A DNA stretch of 64,000 nucleotides, taken from assembly GCF_017591425.1 (NCBI RefSeq), contig NW_024466004.1, positions 37,512,501 through 37,576,500 on the forward strand, read 5' to 3'. The translations under genes and the position numbers were made by a program. Positions 33,708-44,172 of this stretch are shown one piece after another. The notes beneath the pieces are model-generated. The model saw only the letters and a list, made by a program, of their open reading frames with translations, did not search any database and had not been told where the DNA came from. The DNA is from Ochotona curzoniae. Lineage: Eukaryota; Chordata; Mammalia; Lagomorpha; Ochotonidae. Within the stretch, counting starts at the first letter, position 1, and every line of letters begins with the position of its first letter.

Positions 33708-36530
33708 CTAATTATTTATTTTTTGATGATTTTTACATAGTTCATTAGGGTGATTAGAGTCAAAGGCTACATTAAGGTAGCTGAGATCACCATTTCCACA
33801 TTCTCTTTTTTTCCCTCCTGTATCTGGTGGAGTGGAGGAAACAAGGAGAAAAGCCACACCTAGTCTCTCAAATGCCTCTGCACCCTGGGATGGAAGACAG
33901 TCACCCGACACCACCCCAGGGTCCCCAGTGGGGGGCATGCATTGAGGGTACTGCTTATGAGGCTTCAATAGATTAACTGTTCCAAATTACTGCAAATCTT
34001 GCCACTCCAAGCACAATGAAATCTCTCCAGAATCCACTGGTTGGCATATTCTGCCTTAGCGTGTCCATTTGTACAAATATTCACTGCCAACACTTGACTG
34101 GGGGTAGTTGATTGATTTGTTCTGTCCTCCAACCTCTGTTGTGGTACCAGGTATACTCTGCAGATTCCAATGTACTGCCATATCATTCATTTGCACCTGG
34201 ATATGCTGTCCTCTGCTCTGAGTCACTGAGGAGGCCCAACTGACTCATGCACTCCATGGTCAGACCATGGAACCTGCACCTCTCTTCATGGTTGGGGTTT
34301 TGATTCCAGCAAATTCATAGAAACTTCATCTGAGGTGATCTCAGACTTGATTCTTGTGTGTGCTTGCCAGTACAGGGTCCAGCACAGACTGCTACCCTAA
34401 TCAGCTTATGTATATGCTAATAGCTATAATTGCCAGGTCAGTTCTTCTCCAGCCCTGTCTTCTACACAAACCAATGGGTATTGCAGCCCAGCTTGATCCT
34501 GCCCAACACACACTGGGCCTTTATGTACACCAGTGGGAGCCACAACTTAGTCGGAGCGATCCATACTAATCCCCACCAGGTCTGCCCCAACCCTGGCTCC
34601 CATGCTTGCTAGTATATTCAGTTCTCATACATGTCAATGGGCATTGAAGCCTGGTTCAACCCAATCATCCCTACTATCTATCCAACACTGATTGCCAGTG
34701 AGTGCCACTCTCTGTCTAGTCATGCCTGTCCCAGTCCTGGTTCTCATGCTTACCAGATGGAATGGCAACCCGAGAGAGATGACCACTGTTTTCCTAATGG
34801 GCCCACTCCCACTCCTGGATCTTGCAGGAGTGAACCACTCTCCACTGGAGAGAACCACTCTCCAGGTGGTTCTGCAGTTTAATTTGACAGAATTAGCCCC
34901 CAGTACCAGGATTTGCCAGCTGATGCTATGGCAAAACCCAAACAACCCACCCTTACTCTGACTTCTGCATGCACCAGTAGGAACAGTCAATTCAACCTGA
35001 CTTTCCCCTGATAAGACCCACATGAAGCCAACAGGTATTGCAGCACTGCCTGGTCTGGACTGCCCCCATCCCAACTCACACTCTCCCGTGGGAATGGTGG
35101 TCCAGCAGGGGAGTCTTTCACATTCCCCATACCAGCTCTGCCACCTCCACCCCTTGATTTCACATGTACTGGTTGGATGTTGCAGCCCAGTCTGGCATGG
35201 CCCACCTCTGTTCAGCATTTACCAGTGGGTGCTGTAGCAGCTGGGCCTGACCCACCTTCAATTTCAACCCATGCAGGTTGGGACTACAGCCTAGCCCAAC
35301 CCATCCAGCTCCAGTACTGGCCCTCATGTGGATCGGCTTGTGTTGTGACTCAACCAAGCCTGATCCACACTCCATTCTGCCCTGCCTGGTTCACTCTCAA
35401 CTTGTACCAAATGTATGCCAGTGGCCAGTCAATGTATGCCTGGCCTGGGCTGTGCTGCTGCCTATTGTGGTTCCTATTGTGGCAGACTTGGTGGGAGTTA
35501 GTATGGGTCGCTCCGACTAAGTTGCAGCTCCCACTGGTGTACATGTAGGCCCAGTGTGTGCTGGTTCTTGAGCTTACCTGCAGGGTCTGTATCCTGACAA
35601 AGGAGTTTCCCAGGCTCCTCCATCAGAAATCCCTAGTGCCAGATCTCGTGCATACTGGTGGGTCCATGAGCCAGACCTACTTAGTCTCCCTCCTATCCTA
35701 GCAGGAGTAGTGGCCTTTCCTGACCAGCCTTCACCGATTCCATTTATTGCTATTGGATTTTACAGCCCAGCCAGGCTTGATCCACACCCAGACATAGCTC
35801 ACACATGAGGCAGGGGCAGAAACTTAGCTTAGCCCATCCTACACCCACCGTGGTACTCACGAACACCAGCGGGTGCTGGAGTCTAGCCTAGTCTGGTGCG
35901 CCCAGCACCAGTCCACACCTGTGATGAGAGACACTGCAGCCATATCCATACCAAAATGCAGCTCCCACTCCAGCCCCCACACTCACCAGTGCAGCCCACA
36001 ACCCAGCCAGGGTGCGCCCTTTGCTCCCCAACCAGCCTGTTCCCAGCCACAGATCTCGCACATGCCAGTGGTTGCTCTGACCCAGCTTGGTATAGTCCCT
36101 CACATGTCTTGGCCTTTGCTGTAAATATAGTTTTGTAAAACTTTGTTTTATGTCTTTGTCAAATCAGTGGATAAAGATGTTATACTGCTATAGTTTTAAT
36201 GATCAGTGATTACTTTAAAATTTACTGTGTGTTGGTAAAATGGACATTTTCCCCTTTGATTATTGCTTCTAGCTATTATCTATATCCTCACTAAACCAGG
36301 GTCTTTTGCTTTTTACTTGTTAAACTTATTTGGTGAAGTGTTAAGCCTTTTAACTACTATTTATATTTAAAATATATTATCTCTAAAACTAAAAAGGGGA
36401 GAAGAAAATAGAGTGGGAAGGAGGGGAGAGAGGAATATCATTACGTTCTTAGAATTGTATCTACAGATCACATTGAATCTGCTATAAACTAATTTTAAAT
36501 GAATATAAAAAATGAAAAGAGCAGTTGGTA
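33708..36530 (+). mobile_element. Composite interspersed element built of degenerate repeats (~2.8 kb)
   Basis: Three parts. 33708-34380 is an entry region ('ttttttgatgatttttacatagttcatta', 'ctcccttttt'-type tract, 'cacccgacaccacccc'). 34380-36110 is GC-richer and made of many diverged units of roughly 50-100 bp, repeating 'caccagtgggtgctgcagcccagcctg..c'-like phrases (for example near 34467, 34525, 34625, 35018, 35172, 35222, 35870). 36130-36530 is AT-rich and ends 'ggggagaagaaaatagagtggg..' and 'tatcattacgttcttagaattgtatct'. It resembles an interspersed repeat I have met in lagomorph and other mammalian sequence but cannot name. The long open frames here arise from the repeat composition. 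Confidence 0.6.
34507..35560. repeat. 80-bp inverted repeat arms, ~90% identical, 894 bp apart
   Basis: 34507-34586 and the reverse complement of 35481-35560 differ at 8 of 80 positions by my count. Both arms contain 'caacttagtcggagcga' and 'tgtacaccagtgggagc'. Similarity stops on both sides of the arms. The arms are far more alike than the surrounding degenerate units. Confidence 0.9.
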
Positions 36531-36698
36531 ATGAAATCTGGAAGGAATATTTTTAACACTTTAAAGCTTTCAAAGGCACGAAAGGGAAGAAATCCGAGTG
36601 TTATGATCTTTTCATCAGGGGGATCCAAAACCTAATCACAAAAAGACAGAACCCTGGTGATGCTCTCACCTGTGTGTTCGCACACACATGCAAACATA

Positions 36699-36891
36699 TG
36701 AAGGCATTTCAACAAGTTTGTGGACAAGCAGGACTGAAACGTAAGTTTATTTTGCTGCAAAACTTTTGAAATCCAGGTACAGGAAGCATCTTCCAGATAC
36801 ATGAAAAAAAAGTATGGCTTCCAAAAATATTTGCACTAAAATATACTTATTTTATAATTTTACTTCCCCATGAACCCTTGAAAGTATCTTG
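36699..36891. mobile_element. Probable mariner-type MITE with degenerate terminal inverted repeats
   Basis: About 193 bp. The left end 'ggcatttcaacaagtttgtgg' resembles the reverse complement of the right end (36866-36891), sharing 'tttcaa' and 'gtt..tgg.gaag' positions over about 25 bases. A TA dinucleotide sits immediately outside each end (36697-36698 and 36892-36893), as expected for Tc1/mariner target duplication. It has no coding capacity. The interior 'aagtttattttgctgcaaaacttttgaaatcc' is like short mariner-derived repeats known in mammals. Confidence 0.55.
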
Positions 36892-36904
36892 TACATTTTA
36901 GCAG

Positions 36905-38010
36905 CAAGCTCTTAACAAGATGTCAGCAAAGTTTTTCAAAACTGCTCTCGGGGATCCTTCCCATTGCCTTCTCGGGTAAAACATGAAGAGTTTTAAAGTT
37001 GAACGTGAGCACTGCACGCAGCTGAGCTATGGGAACCGCTTGTAACCATAAAGCGCCGGCTTTCACAGATACCTTTGATTTAAGGCTCTGGCTACAGCAC
37101 AAGTGAGGGCTGAAACAAACACTTCAAGGGAGTGAAGAGTCACCTCCAAATGAAGGGATGATTTCCATTGTGGAAGTCAAGCAGAGAATTCATCGAGGTA
37201 AGCAGCAACTTGGTACTTTCATTATGAGGCTTTTAATGTCGTTTCATAATCAGTGAATACAAATAAAATTGAATTTAAGCTCCTAATAGGCTGTGTTGGC
37301 TTGGACCTAAACAAAGGAATTAGCAGCTCCAGGCATTGTGCAATAACTCGCTCACTGTTTGGTGCCAGAAGAAACAAAGCACTTCAAGTGAGTTTTTTGT
37401 GCCACGCCATAATAAACGCTTGTAATATTCCCCAATTTCTGGAGTGTAAGACGCAGATCTTATTTATCACAGTATGTGACACACCTGGCACGCGGATCAG
37501 GAAACAACTGTTTTACTTCATTTCTGTCATCACCTTCCAACAGATTTCTTTCACATTCCAATTTGGATGGGAGGACTTGACTTTCTCTCCATAAGTTCTC
37601 CATTAACAGTTTCACAGCAGAAGGCGCCATTGGTCCGTTTCCTCTTGCAGCAATTAATTACGTGGAGCGGTGTGTTTTGACTCTGAAGGCAGCAAATGCG
37701 TAAAGTCACGGGCATTTATGTATATCTGCCCAGCAATGACTTTATCATCCGCTCGGTACACTCTCTTGTGAGGTAGTGAACTGTCACAGTTCCTTAAACA
37801 AGCAATGACAAACACGGTGTCCAATCAGCAGCACAAATTACCAGCTTCAGCTCCCTTCAGTCACGTTTATTAATCGGTGTTTTATTTGGAGTAGGGGTGT
37901 GGATATTTCTTCCAAGGTTGAGTCGTTTTCTGTGTTCGGCAGATAAAAGGCACTTTTGCTTTCTGAATTAGCAGACAAGCTATCAGACTTGCAGTCTTAC
38001 ACTCTGAGAG
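36905..38010. promoter_or_regulatory. Candidate enhancer cluster, CpG-retaining, repeat-free
   Basis: About 1.1 kb without SINE, LINE or microsatellite and with roughly 25-30 CpGs by eye, far more than the flanks outside repeats. Words typical of developmental enhancers are dense: caattaatta (37651-37660), gtttattaatcgg (37865-37877), ccaatcagca (37821-37830, CCAAT/PBX-like), gcaataactcg, cataataaacgc, ctgtcacag and tgtcatcacc (MEIS-like). No open frame has coding character. The best explanation is a conserved developmental regulatory element, but this is inference from texture; cross-species alignment was not available. Confidence 0.5.
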
Positions 38011-38960
38011 CCGGGAAAACAGCTATGCACTAATAAACCTTGAAAAGCTTGAATTACACCATAACCCACAAAAATTTTCAAATTAAAAAGGCATATTTAG
38101 AGGCCCCCCGTGGATAGTGATTTTATTTAGTTTAATTCCCTCTTGTGGCCAATTAGGTAGACACCCCGGCACAGAGGCACACACTCTTGGGGAAAGTAAG
38201 GGGGGAGTTAACTTTGGTTAAAAAAAGAAAAAAAGAAACGGCAGTATATCATTCCTCCACAGACAGAAATTATTTTCCCGGCTGTTATTCTGTAAAGAAC
38301 AGAGCTATTAGAAATCAGTGAAAGTGTATGCAAGATGGATTTTTACTCGGATTGGCTTTTTCAGGCTATATGCTATTCCGTAAATTCAGCTGTAGTGAAG
38401 TGACCTGCCAAGGAGCAGAATGAAAATAAACTTGCACCATGACAACAGACATGTTCTCTCTGCAGTTATCTTCTGGTCAAAAGACTTCACCAATAAAGAA
38501 GGCTTCAAATGTCTGGCTGGTGATTGGTTTATTTGTGTTTACTTTTGAATTCAATGACTTGTACAACTTCAATGCACTTTTATCACCTGTGCAAGGAGCT
38601 CATTTAGCCAAATGGAGTTCAGATCTGCACAAGAGAGAAATTTGTTATGAACATCATTGTTAGTCTCTCACTGCTGCCCTTCCCATCAGAACTGCGAAGC
38701 TTGCCTCCTCATCTGGTGGCGGGCTCCATATATACCATATGAAAAAGGAGTTAATAAAACGCACATTGGAAATATAAAACAAGGTCAGGGGCGACAGTTT
38801 GGCTGAAGGCCTTTCTTTAAGTGTGGAAAACAAAAGAACAAGATTGTTTTAGCAGTTGCAGCTGTCTGGAAAGGCGGCTTCGGGTGGAGAGTGGCAGCTA
38901 ACACCCTGCTACCTGTTTCATGTGTCCATCAGAACCACTCTCCTCGGCCTAACACGCTCC
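38011..38960. promoter_or_regulatory. Second candidate conserved non-coding block
   Basis: The repeat-free stretch continues. It includes 'gtggccaattaggtagac' (38147-38164), 'ggctggtgattggtttatttgtgtttac' (forkhead/CCAAT-like, 38514-38541), 'gggctccatatataccatatg' (MEF2/SRF-like AT core, 38728-38741) and 'agcagttgcagctgtctgg' with an E-box (38849-38868). The short frames here are not protein-like. Confidence 0.42.
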
Positions 38961-40960
38961 GCACAGTAGGTGTCTCAAGCTTTGGCAGGGCTCAAAGGAC
39001 AGAAAGAAAAGTCCCCAACTCAGTTTGCTCTGGGGAGTGAAGGGATGAAACAGTTGGAGGTGTGGGGAAAGGCTGAAGCTGGGCGGGCCTGCATGAAACT
39101 GCAAACTCTCAAACCCCACAGCCCTAAGGCCTCCGAGCCAGCAGTGATGAATGGTGTTACTGTGCACTCTGAAAAAGCCACCCAGATTGGATGCCTGTAA
39201 ATGGTAAGTTTTTAAAAATAAGTACTTAAGATTTTGTGGTTGGGCCCATCCCATGCCAGCCAAACCAAAGGAAAGAAAATAACATTGTCAGTCAAGCAGT
39301 TGCTTGTTCCACAAGACCTCAAACACGCCGCTGGACGGATTTGTTTTCCTAATGAACGGACCGGTTACTTTGGCATCACTTAAGAGCCACAAGGCAAACA
39401 GTGAAATTCAATCTGAAGAGCTTTATCATTTTCAAGTAAAGATAAAAGAGAAAACACGTAATAATTATGTCACAAGACAATGATAGTAGCCCACAAACCC
39501 ATTAATATGTGAACATAAATTAAAGCATTATCAGAGTAGCTGTGACCCAGCAAAACAGAAGAGTTTACTGTCCTGATGAAGAATGAGGAGCCCAGGTCAT
39601 CCAAACGGGAGAGCTCTATGTTGGGGGAAGGGAAGCATTCCGGACCCTAAAAGTACAGGAGCAAGCACCAGACTTCATTCTCCCCAGTTGTTAATTATAT
39701 GGTTTCAGTGGAATAGCTTCTTTAAGTTTGTTCTCCTCATTTGTGAAACTTACACTCTCAACTTTACCAGAGCAATGTATACCAAGCCAGCAGGGGTACA
39801 TAGTAAGTGCTCAACCAGCGTTACGACCTGTGCTTTCTCTTTCCTTTCCAGGTTCCAGCTATTCCCAGAAACACCCTGGGTCTACTTCCATTAGATAGTG
39901 AATGTTAACTTAAGAAAATCTTACTCTTGAATGATTTACCTATGCTCGAAGTAGTGAAAGTGTATAGGCCAATTGTTTAGAAATTCGACACATATGAAGT
40001 TTATGAGAACAGTGGAAAGAGCCTTTTGCCCCGCTTTCTGTTTACCTTCCATGTCAATCTTCTTGGGTGAAAGATGATGCGTTTCAGCAAAAGATTCACA
40101 CCACAAATGTTCCCCAAACTCAACGTATGTTCTCTGACAGCAGCAGCACCACCAAAGCTCAACTCTTTGACACTCCCTGTTGATTCAGACATTCTGCAAT
40201 ACCTGGGTCATCCCTAGACCAACAAAGTAGGAGAATTTTTTTAAAATCCTAGAGTAATTAAACCAGAATTTCTTCCACTGGAACCCAGGTATTAGCACTT
40301 TTGAAACTTCTCTAGGAAATGTTTGTAGGCAAGTATCAAAGTCACTGTTCATTACAAAAGAGGAGGCAAAGCAGAGTAAAAACAATTTCTCTTGAACAAG
40401 ATCCATCAAAACAAATTTCCAAATGCACACTTAAAAACATCTTTATTTTAAAATCCTAGCGATTTGCTTTCCTTTTTACATCTTGGCCTTATGTACCTCT
40501 TGGTGAACAAAGTACCCTGGTGGGCAGAACATTTATTGGCATTAGTTACAGCGTTTATTGAGGCTGCCCATTTTCCACCGATTTTAGAACTCTGTAGGGG
40601 AGGTGCTGTGACTTTGAAAATGCTTTTTTTTTTTTAATCAAATTGTTTTACTTCAAGGTTTATGTAACATGCTATACTATTAAACAGTAAATAAAAACCA
40701 CTGATAAATCCCAGGTCCCCTACAGGTAGTTTGGCACATCCTTAATTACCTGGTTTATGAGCAAATTGCCACCTCAGCTTTGGTTTTCGGCTTGTTGGAT
40801 GCATGTGTGTGTTCACAGTCTTCTTAAATGACAGCTTCCCTGCAGATTCAGCAGCTAGCAGATTTTCCCAAAATTTGTTGCAGAAACTAGGGCAAGAGTC
40901 ATAGTGAATAACAGAGACAACATTTCAGTTGATGACTTGGTTTTTGGTTGCAGTGAAGAC
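38961..40960. other. Repeat-poor non-coding sequence
   Basis: Almost no interspersed repeats for 2 kb. 39280-39560 and 40000-40450 have conserved-like texture with some CpGs (aacacgccgctggacgg, gaacggaccgg). 39740-39825 contains a possible MIR or L2 3' fragment ('gcaggggtacatagtaagtgctcaaccagc'). The 104-codon minus-strand frame at 38949-39263 has no recognisable domain. Confidence 0.42.
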
Positions 40961-40962
40961 TT

Positions 40963-41092
40963 AATTTCTTCCTTTGCTTTCTTTTTTGTCTTTCTTTTTC
41001 TCTTTCTTTTTTCTTTTTATCTTTCTCTCTTTCTTTTTCTCTTTCTTTCTTTCTTTCCTTCCTTCCTCCCTTCCTTTCTCTCAATGACCATA
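40963..41092. repeat. Polypyrimidine (CTTT)n-type tract, ~130 bp
   Basis: Almost all C and T on the plus strand, in CTTT, CTTTT and CCTT words, ending 'tccttccttcctcccttcctttctctc'. Mirror-symmetric pyrimidine tracts of this kind can form triplex DNA. Confidence 0.93.
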
Positions 41093-41496
41093 ACACTCAA
41101 GCATACTCACAGACCGAGACCAGATAACTGACTACATCAACATGAATCTGTCCAGTCGATTATACTAAAATGTTTTGGTGGAAGTTCTCCCACCACACCT
41201 CCTTGTACTACATTCTACTTTCTCTGCTTGCTTCCTAAGACTCACATTTGCCCTCCAGCAATTAAAGCTCTCCAAAGGAAAAATCCCTATGCCTTTGCCA
41301 TTCAAATTTATGCTAAAGAACACTTTCAAAAGTATTATATGGCTTGTGTTTGTACTTTTATTGTTTTATAAATGTCTTTGCTCCTTGAGTTTCCCAAGTG
41401 TTTACAATCGTCTCTAATCCCAGAACTCCAGGAAATCAAAAAGTTTTTCTTCAGGGCCTCTGAGGCTCCAAAGCATCCTAAAGGCTCGGCTGGATG

Positions 41497-41515
41497 GACT
41501 CCCCCTGGTGGCAGC
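41497..41515 (-). promoter_or_regulatory. Strong CTCF-like binding site
   Basis: On the minus strand the sequence reads TGCCACCAGGGGGAGTCC, matching the CTCF core CCASYAGRKGGCR closely (CCACCAGGGGGAG). It lies in unique sequence, not a SINE, about 400 bp downstream of the polypyrimidine tract. Binding is inferred from the motif only. Confidence 0.6.
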
Positions 41516-41519
41516 ACCG

Positions 41520-43130
41520 TGCTTCTCTCTTGCTAATCTTGGAGAATCTACTCAGATTCACTGAGACATCAGACAAAGGAGACTGAGATAGAGTAAAAAC
41601 AGTGAGCTTTCAAAATCTTTGAGAAACAGTCTTTGTTACAAATTAGCTTACTGAGTCTGAAAGATTTAATCTTTTTGTAGTCAATTCCAGGCCTTAGCAA
41701 TCTTTTTCCTGGATACCAGTGGATGCTCTCCCATCTCCAGGACTTGAGCTTGGGCCTTTTCTGCAAGGCTTATCCAGTATTACAAACCATTGCAAAACCT
41801 CTGCATCCGGTATTGATTAAACATGTCTTGAGTTGGCAAACATTATTAATATATAGAATGTTATAGAGATTGATTGCTCTACTTTCATTTTTCTTCTTCC
41901 TGCCAGTCCCCAACAGGAGAAAACCCTGCAGCTGCTCTGAATCCCATTGCCAGAGGCATATTACAGCTTGTTTTGATGTTTCACCAGCAAGTTCAGCGCC
42001 TCATACAGGGACAAGCCAAGGAGAATATCCTGAGTTCCAACTAGATGCTGAGCAAGCCACAATGGTCATGTCAGGTATTGTTAGTAAGCTGGGATCATAA
42101 AAGACAATAAACTCTCTCCCATCTCTCATGACGGCACACTGAGATCAAACACTTTCCATACCAGAACACAAAGCCCTCAGGACTAGTTCTCCCTGACAGA
42201 TGTTCATCTGCTATCTCAGTATTGACGTGTTACTTAATTTATTGACCCATAGAGGAAAGGAAATACGAATACCCTAGAAATCTGGTATTCTACAAGCTGC
42301 TTTCCAAAGCTCTGAGTCCTAGGAAGAAAGTGGAGACTTGTCATGTTTTAGGAGCTATCTGAATACCACCCTTCTTTTTTTTTTTTTTTCAGTGTTTAAA
42401 TCTACAAAAAGTTACACCAAAAAAAGCCTAATCTGAAAATCTGATTGCTTGTACTTGCCTTTTACCCAATAAACAGTGCACCTGGTGGCGAACAATGTTG
42501 TCTGTTAGCCCTTATTAGCATGCTGACACTCAATTCTCTCAATCCTGTGTACATGGAAAGTCTCTGGCCCATCCTAGACTTCACAGTGATGAGGAATGGG
42601 GTGAAAGCAAACATCTCAGCATTCAGTGCTTTGTAACTGAGTCTTTCCTTCTCTAGTCAGGCCTGCATGTGATCTCCACACTGTTCATTTAACAGCAGAA
42701 CTCTGATTGCAAGGCTCAGGGTTGACAGAGTCTTGGCAGGTACCTCAGCCTGACAAAAGGACAACGTACACCAAATGGTGTTCAAAACCCTCTTCTTTAT
42801 GGTCCCAACTGGCATCACCATTCTGATCTGTAATCATTTCCTTTCATGTACAGGTGTCCCAGCACAACTAGGTTAATTTTAAGTCCTTCTTTCTTACCTT
42901 TGTGACTTCTTTAATGAAATCATTTCCAAAAACTTCAAGTAAAATTCTATAAGGATCTGGAAAACTGAATTCCCCTCCATCTCCTTTTTGCCTGTTACCT
43001 TTTATGACCCAAAACCTAATTGTATGTACTATTCTGGACCCCAGAAACTATGACTTAAACACCAGATATTTTTCCTCTTTTTATCTTACCCAGTCCTTCT
43101 CTGTTATTACACAGGTGCCTAATACATACT
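41520..43130. other. Non-coding sequence, nothing firmly assigned
   Basis: No gene is recognised. A poly-T run lies at 42373-42391. 43085-43137 ('tctgttattacacaggtgcctaatacatactactcagc') looks like the 3' end of an L2 or MIR that runs into the adjacent (TGAA)n. Confidence 0.4.
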
Positions 43131-43137
43131 ACTCAGC

Positions 43138-43170
43138 GGATGAATGAATGAATGAATGAATGAGTGAGTG
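43138..43170. repeat. (TGAA)n microsatellite, ~33 bp
   Basis: Five GAAT/TGAA tetramers, then TGAG units, in the position where L2 elements characteristically end in such tetramers. Confidence 0.9.
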
Positions 43171-43189
43171 AAATACTTTAATTATCTTG

Positions 43190-43550
43190 GCAATCTCTTC
43201 AAGCCAAAACTTTTCTCACTGCCCTATTCTAAGAATAAAGGCCAACTCCTTGAACTTCCACTCAAGACCCAACAAAATTGACCCTTACAGTTTTGTAGTT
43301 TACCCTAAACTACCTAGACAAAAATACTGTAGAAAAATAGTCCCCTTGCTATTTCCAACTTCAGTCTACCACCAACACAAACCCCATACTTGCTGGCTAT
43401 GAACTCAGATACAACATAACCCTTACTCCTAATGCAGCTTTCACAAGTAACCCACTCCTTTAGAGATCTTTGAAGTAGAACAGTGACCTGTATTTGTTTC
43501 ACACATTTGTCAACTACTACTTATAAACATTCATCACTGTCATGAGCCAG
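43190..43550 (+). mobile_element. L2 (LINE-2) fragment
   Basis: 'aataaaggccaactccttgaacttccactcaagacccaac' matches the L2 3' region ('aaggccaaactccttagcatggcattcaaggccctcc'). Further down, 'cagcaagt'-type and 'tgacctgtatttgtttcacacatttgtc' segments fit loosely. It is an old, decayed copy. Confidence 0.6.
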
Positions 43551-43843
43551 TATTTGAAATTGGTATTTCTCAAATTGCAAAGGCAGTAACTATATTCTCT
43601 TCATCTTTAAACTCACAAGCGTCATACCTTGTTCAATAACAGACAATCATCAAATACATTTTCACCATACTTTGAAGAATACTAAAGAAAATTGGTTGAA
43701 TAATACAGTAAATCAAGCTAAAGCTTATTTCACCCAAGGTTCCAGGGAACTTGTCAATAATGAATAATCAGAACTTCTCTTTCTTCATCAATATCAAGCA
43801 GTGTTTTTAAAATTTAACAATGGCTTATTAGAACTCACAATCT

Positions 43844-44172
43844 AAGGCTCAGCACAGTAGCCTAGTGGCTAAAGTCCTCACTTTGCATGCACCGGGATCC
43901 CATTTGGGCACCAATTCATGTCCCAGCTACTCCACTTCCAAACCAGCTCCCTGCTCATAGCCTGGGAAGACAGTAGAGGATGGCTCAAAGCCTTGGGACT
44001 CCGCACTTGTGTGGGAGAGCTGGGAGAAGCAATTAGCTCCTGGCTTAGGATTGACTCGGCTCCAGCCATTACAGTATCTGGGGAGTGAACTAGTGGACAG
44101 AAGATCTTCCTTTCTGTCTCTCCTTCTTTCTGTGTATCTGCCTTTCCAATAAAAACAAAAAGAAATATTTTA
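43844..44172 (+). mobile_element. C-SINE, plus strand
   Basis: Head 'ggctcagcacagtagcctagtggctaaagtcctc', 'cccatttgggcaccaattcatgtccc', 'catagcctgggaagacagtagagg', 'gactcggctccagccatt' and tail 'ctgcctttccaataaaaacaaaaag'. Near full length; no clear target duplication. Confidence 0.93.

Noticed and set aside
34634..35218. Longest open frame, 194 codons, minus strand
   Set aside because: It lies wholly within the degenerate repeat element. Its composition follows the repeated units, no domain is visible, and overlapping frames on the other strand are also open, as expected from stop-poor GC-richer repeats.
35177..35548. 123-codon plus-strand open frame
   Set aside because: Same repeat element; the translation is a low-complexity product of the repeat units with no conserved domain.
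37253..37594. 113-codon plus-strand frame within the enhancer-like block
   Set aside because: I considered a conserved exon. The dense regulatory motifs, lack of clear splice sites and non-protein-like composition favour non-coding conservation. Codon-level alignment (synonymous versus nonsynonymous rates) would settle it.
38714..38727. 'ctggtggcgggc' as a fourth CTCF site
   Set aside because: Only part of the core matches and the flanking bases do not; below what I would call.
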